A DNA stretch of 15,639 nucleotides from Syntrophaceae bacterium UBA1163 (lineage in GTDB: Bacteria > Desulfobacterota > BSN033 > UBA1163), in NCBI GenBank assembly GCA_002311635.1, contig DBZJ01000143.1, forward strand, positions 10,470 to 26,108. The letters run 5' to 3'. The notes below the pieces were generated by a model. It searched no databases. It worked only from the letters and a program-made list of their open reading frames with translations, and was not told where the DNA came from. This document shows positions 14,523 to 15,639 of this stretch, piece by piece. The translations under genes were made by a program, and so were the position numbers. The first letter of the stretch is position 1. The number at the start of each line of letters is the position of its first letter.

Positions 14523-14912
14523 TCAGGAGGTATCCGAGTCTTTCTCCAGCGCCCTCTTGATCGCATCCAACAACTCCTCAGGGTCATAGGGCTTCTTAAT
14601 ATAAAAACGAGCTCCCAATGTCATGGCCCTTTCTTCGGAGTCCCTCTCCGGCCCCCCCGTCAGAAAAATGATGGGAATGGAAACGGTATTCGTGGAATGT
14701 TTCAGTTTCTCGGCAACGCTGAACCCATCCCCGGCCGGCATACGGATGTCGAGGATGATGAGATCCGGTTTCTCTTTGTGGGCCACAAAGATCGCTTGGG
14801 CCCCGTCAAAAGCGGTGACCACCTCGTACCCCGCTCCCTGAAGCCGGATCATCAATGCCTTGATAATATCCCGCTCGTCATCGACAACGAGGACCTTCTT
14901 TTTCTGACCCAT
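14523..14912 (-). CDS. Stand-alone response regulator receiver (CheY-like)
   Basis: A 129-aa single-domain response regulator with no output domain. The acidic pocket (VVDDERD), phosphoacceptor D55 in LIILDIRMPAGDG, T85 in IFLTGG and K107 in IKKPYDPEEL are all in place, so it should be phosphorylated by a histidine kinase encoded elsewhere. The ATG at 14912 is chosen because GAGG lies 5 bases upstream; an in-frame GTG at 14918 would consume that site. GAGG overlaps the stop codon of the M23 peptidase gene, so the two are translationally linked. It likely acts by protein contact, perhaps with the TPR protein. Confidence 0.93.
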   Translation of the reverse strand: MGQKKKVLVVDDERDIIKALMIRLQGAGYEVVTAFDGAQAIFVAHKEKPDLIILDIRMPAGDGFSVAEKLKHSTNTVSIPIIFLTGGPERDSEERAMTLGARFYIKKPYDPEELLDAIKRALEKDSDTS

Positions 14913-14917
14913 AGACA

Positions 14918-14921
14918 CCTC
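14918..14921 (-). promoter_or_regulatory. Shine-Dalgarno site of the receiver gene, overlapping the upstream stop codon
   Basis: GAGG on the minus strand overlaps the TGA (14922-14920) that ends the M23 peptidase gene and lies 5 bases before the receiver ATG. This decides the start and indicates translational coupling. Confidence 0.6.
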
Positions 14922-15639
14922 ATTCTGCCCGCACCATTGCCACTTCCCCTTTTCCCATTTTCTTCCAAAAAGGTGATTCCCCCTGAAGCCAAACCAACAT
15001 CTGATCCCTCCTTTGATGAAACGACTCCATTCCTCCTTTTTCGATCGGTATACCTGTAGGATAAGCCTCTTTCAGGGGATTCCGGAATCGGCCGTCTTTG
15101 GACACCCGATAGTCCAAGTGGGGTCCTGTAGAAAGACCGGTCGATCCCACATACCCAATGACCTGTTTCTGCTTGACCCTCACTCCTTTTCTGACCCCGT
15201 GACCAAAACCGGAAAGATGACCGTAATAGGTCGTATAGCCATTCCTGTGGCGGAGAATGACCTGGTTCCCGAACCCATTGCCCCACCCGCAAAAGGTAAC
15301 CGTTCCATCCGCCACCGCCCAAATCGGTGTTCCGGGTGGAGCCGCATAATCCACACCGAGATGGGGTCTCAATCCGCCCAGGATGGGATGGAGTCGTACC
15401 CTGCTGAATTTAGAGCTGATCCGGTTGAACCTTAAAGGAGCCTTTAAAAATGCCTTCCTCAGAGAAATTCCTTTCTCATTGTAATAGCCATCTTTATAAT
15501 GGATCCCCCTAATGATTTTTTCTCCCCTCTGATATTCGACGCTATGGATGGTTCCATATCCGACGAATTGATCTCCTTTGTAGATCTTCTCCACCACCAC
15601 TTTGAACCGATCCCCTTCTCGGACGTCCTTATAAAAATC
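14920..15639 (-). CDS. M23 family metallopeptidase (LytM/MepM-like), 5' end outside the window
   Basis: The last 239 residues of a peptidoglycan endopeptidase; the frame runs open to the window edge (DFYKDVREGDRFKVVV), so an internal ATG-like start near 15600 is not the true start. The upstream segment resembles the OapA/Csd3/MepM middle domain that precedes the catalytic domain. The LytM zinc site has HLGVD (ligands H and D), YYGHLSGF (general-base His) and GPHLDYRV. The last is usually GPHLHY; here the second histidine of H-x-H is an aspartate. It would act in the periplasm on peptide crosslinks, if active. The gene heads the CheY-BON-TPR-GT9 string in this window. Confidence 0.9.
   Translation of the reverse strand, partial: DFYKDVREGDRFKVVVEKIYKGDQFVGYGTIHSVEYQRGEKIIRGIHYKDGYYNEKGISLRKAFLKAPLRFNRISSKFSRVRLHPILGGLRPHLGVDYAAPPGTPIWAVADGTVTFCGWGNGFGNQVILRHRNGYTTYYGHLSGFGHGVRKGVRVKQKQVIGYVGSTGLSTGPHLDYRVSKDGRFRNPLKEAYPTGIPIEKGGMESFHQRRDQMLVWLQGESPFWKKMGKGEVAMVRAE

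Overview
The window looks like part of a Gram-negative chromosome, most likely a deltaproteobacterium (Desulfobacterota or a relative). The reasons are the RND/TolC tripartite efflux genes, a GT9 heptosyltransferase-like gene, a DUF4124/SLT transglycosylase, a long-M23/CheY/BON-like/TPR gene string and purine-rich Shine-Dalgarno sites. This taxonomic call is inference from gene content only. Every gene I can support lies on the minus strand, so transcription runs from high to low coordinates.

Layout in transcription order. (1) 15639-12094, an envelope/signalling string: a 5'-truncated M23 (LytM) peptidase, a stand-alone CheY-like receiver, a small BON-like protein, a TPR protein and a GT9 glycosyltransferase. 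Spacings are very short and include an ATGA overlap, so this is almost certainly one operon. (2) 12022-9289: an 85-aa EF-Tu-domain-II-like protein, a DUF763 protein with a helix-hairpin-helix, and a PHP-domain endonuclease Q (EndoQ). All three families are well represented in archaea. EndoQ ends in QLKLF, which matches the bacterial sliding-clamp (DnaN) binding consensus. This is the most interesting part of the window: a candidate deaminated-base repair module in which DUF763 has no established role. The gene ends exactly at a G/C-rich palindromic repeat. (3) 9181-8567: an orphan PhoU-like helical protein. (4) 8379-1553, a multidrug efflux locus: a TetR-family regulator with a near-consensus promoter, an RND periplasmic adaptor lipoprotein, an AcrB/MexB-type RND pump, and a TolC-type outer-membrane channel that has its own near-consensus promoter and a roughly 170-nt leader. 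(5) 1411-762: a small secreted lytic transglycosylase with its own promoter. (6) 666-1: pgsA (phosphatidylglycerophosphate synthase), then a tRNA-Gly cut by the window edge; pgsA-glyW is also the E. coli order.

Several starts were moved downstream of the longest reading frame because a Shine-Dalgarno site, signal peptide or promoter position decides them (tolC, acrB, acrA, tetR, phoU-like, receiver). The RND pump and adaptor genes look more G+C-rich than most neighbours, which fits an accessory efflux cassette, but I have not computed it. I see no CRISPR array, insertion sequence, rRNA or prophage gene.
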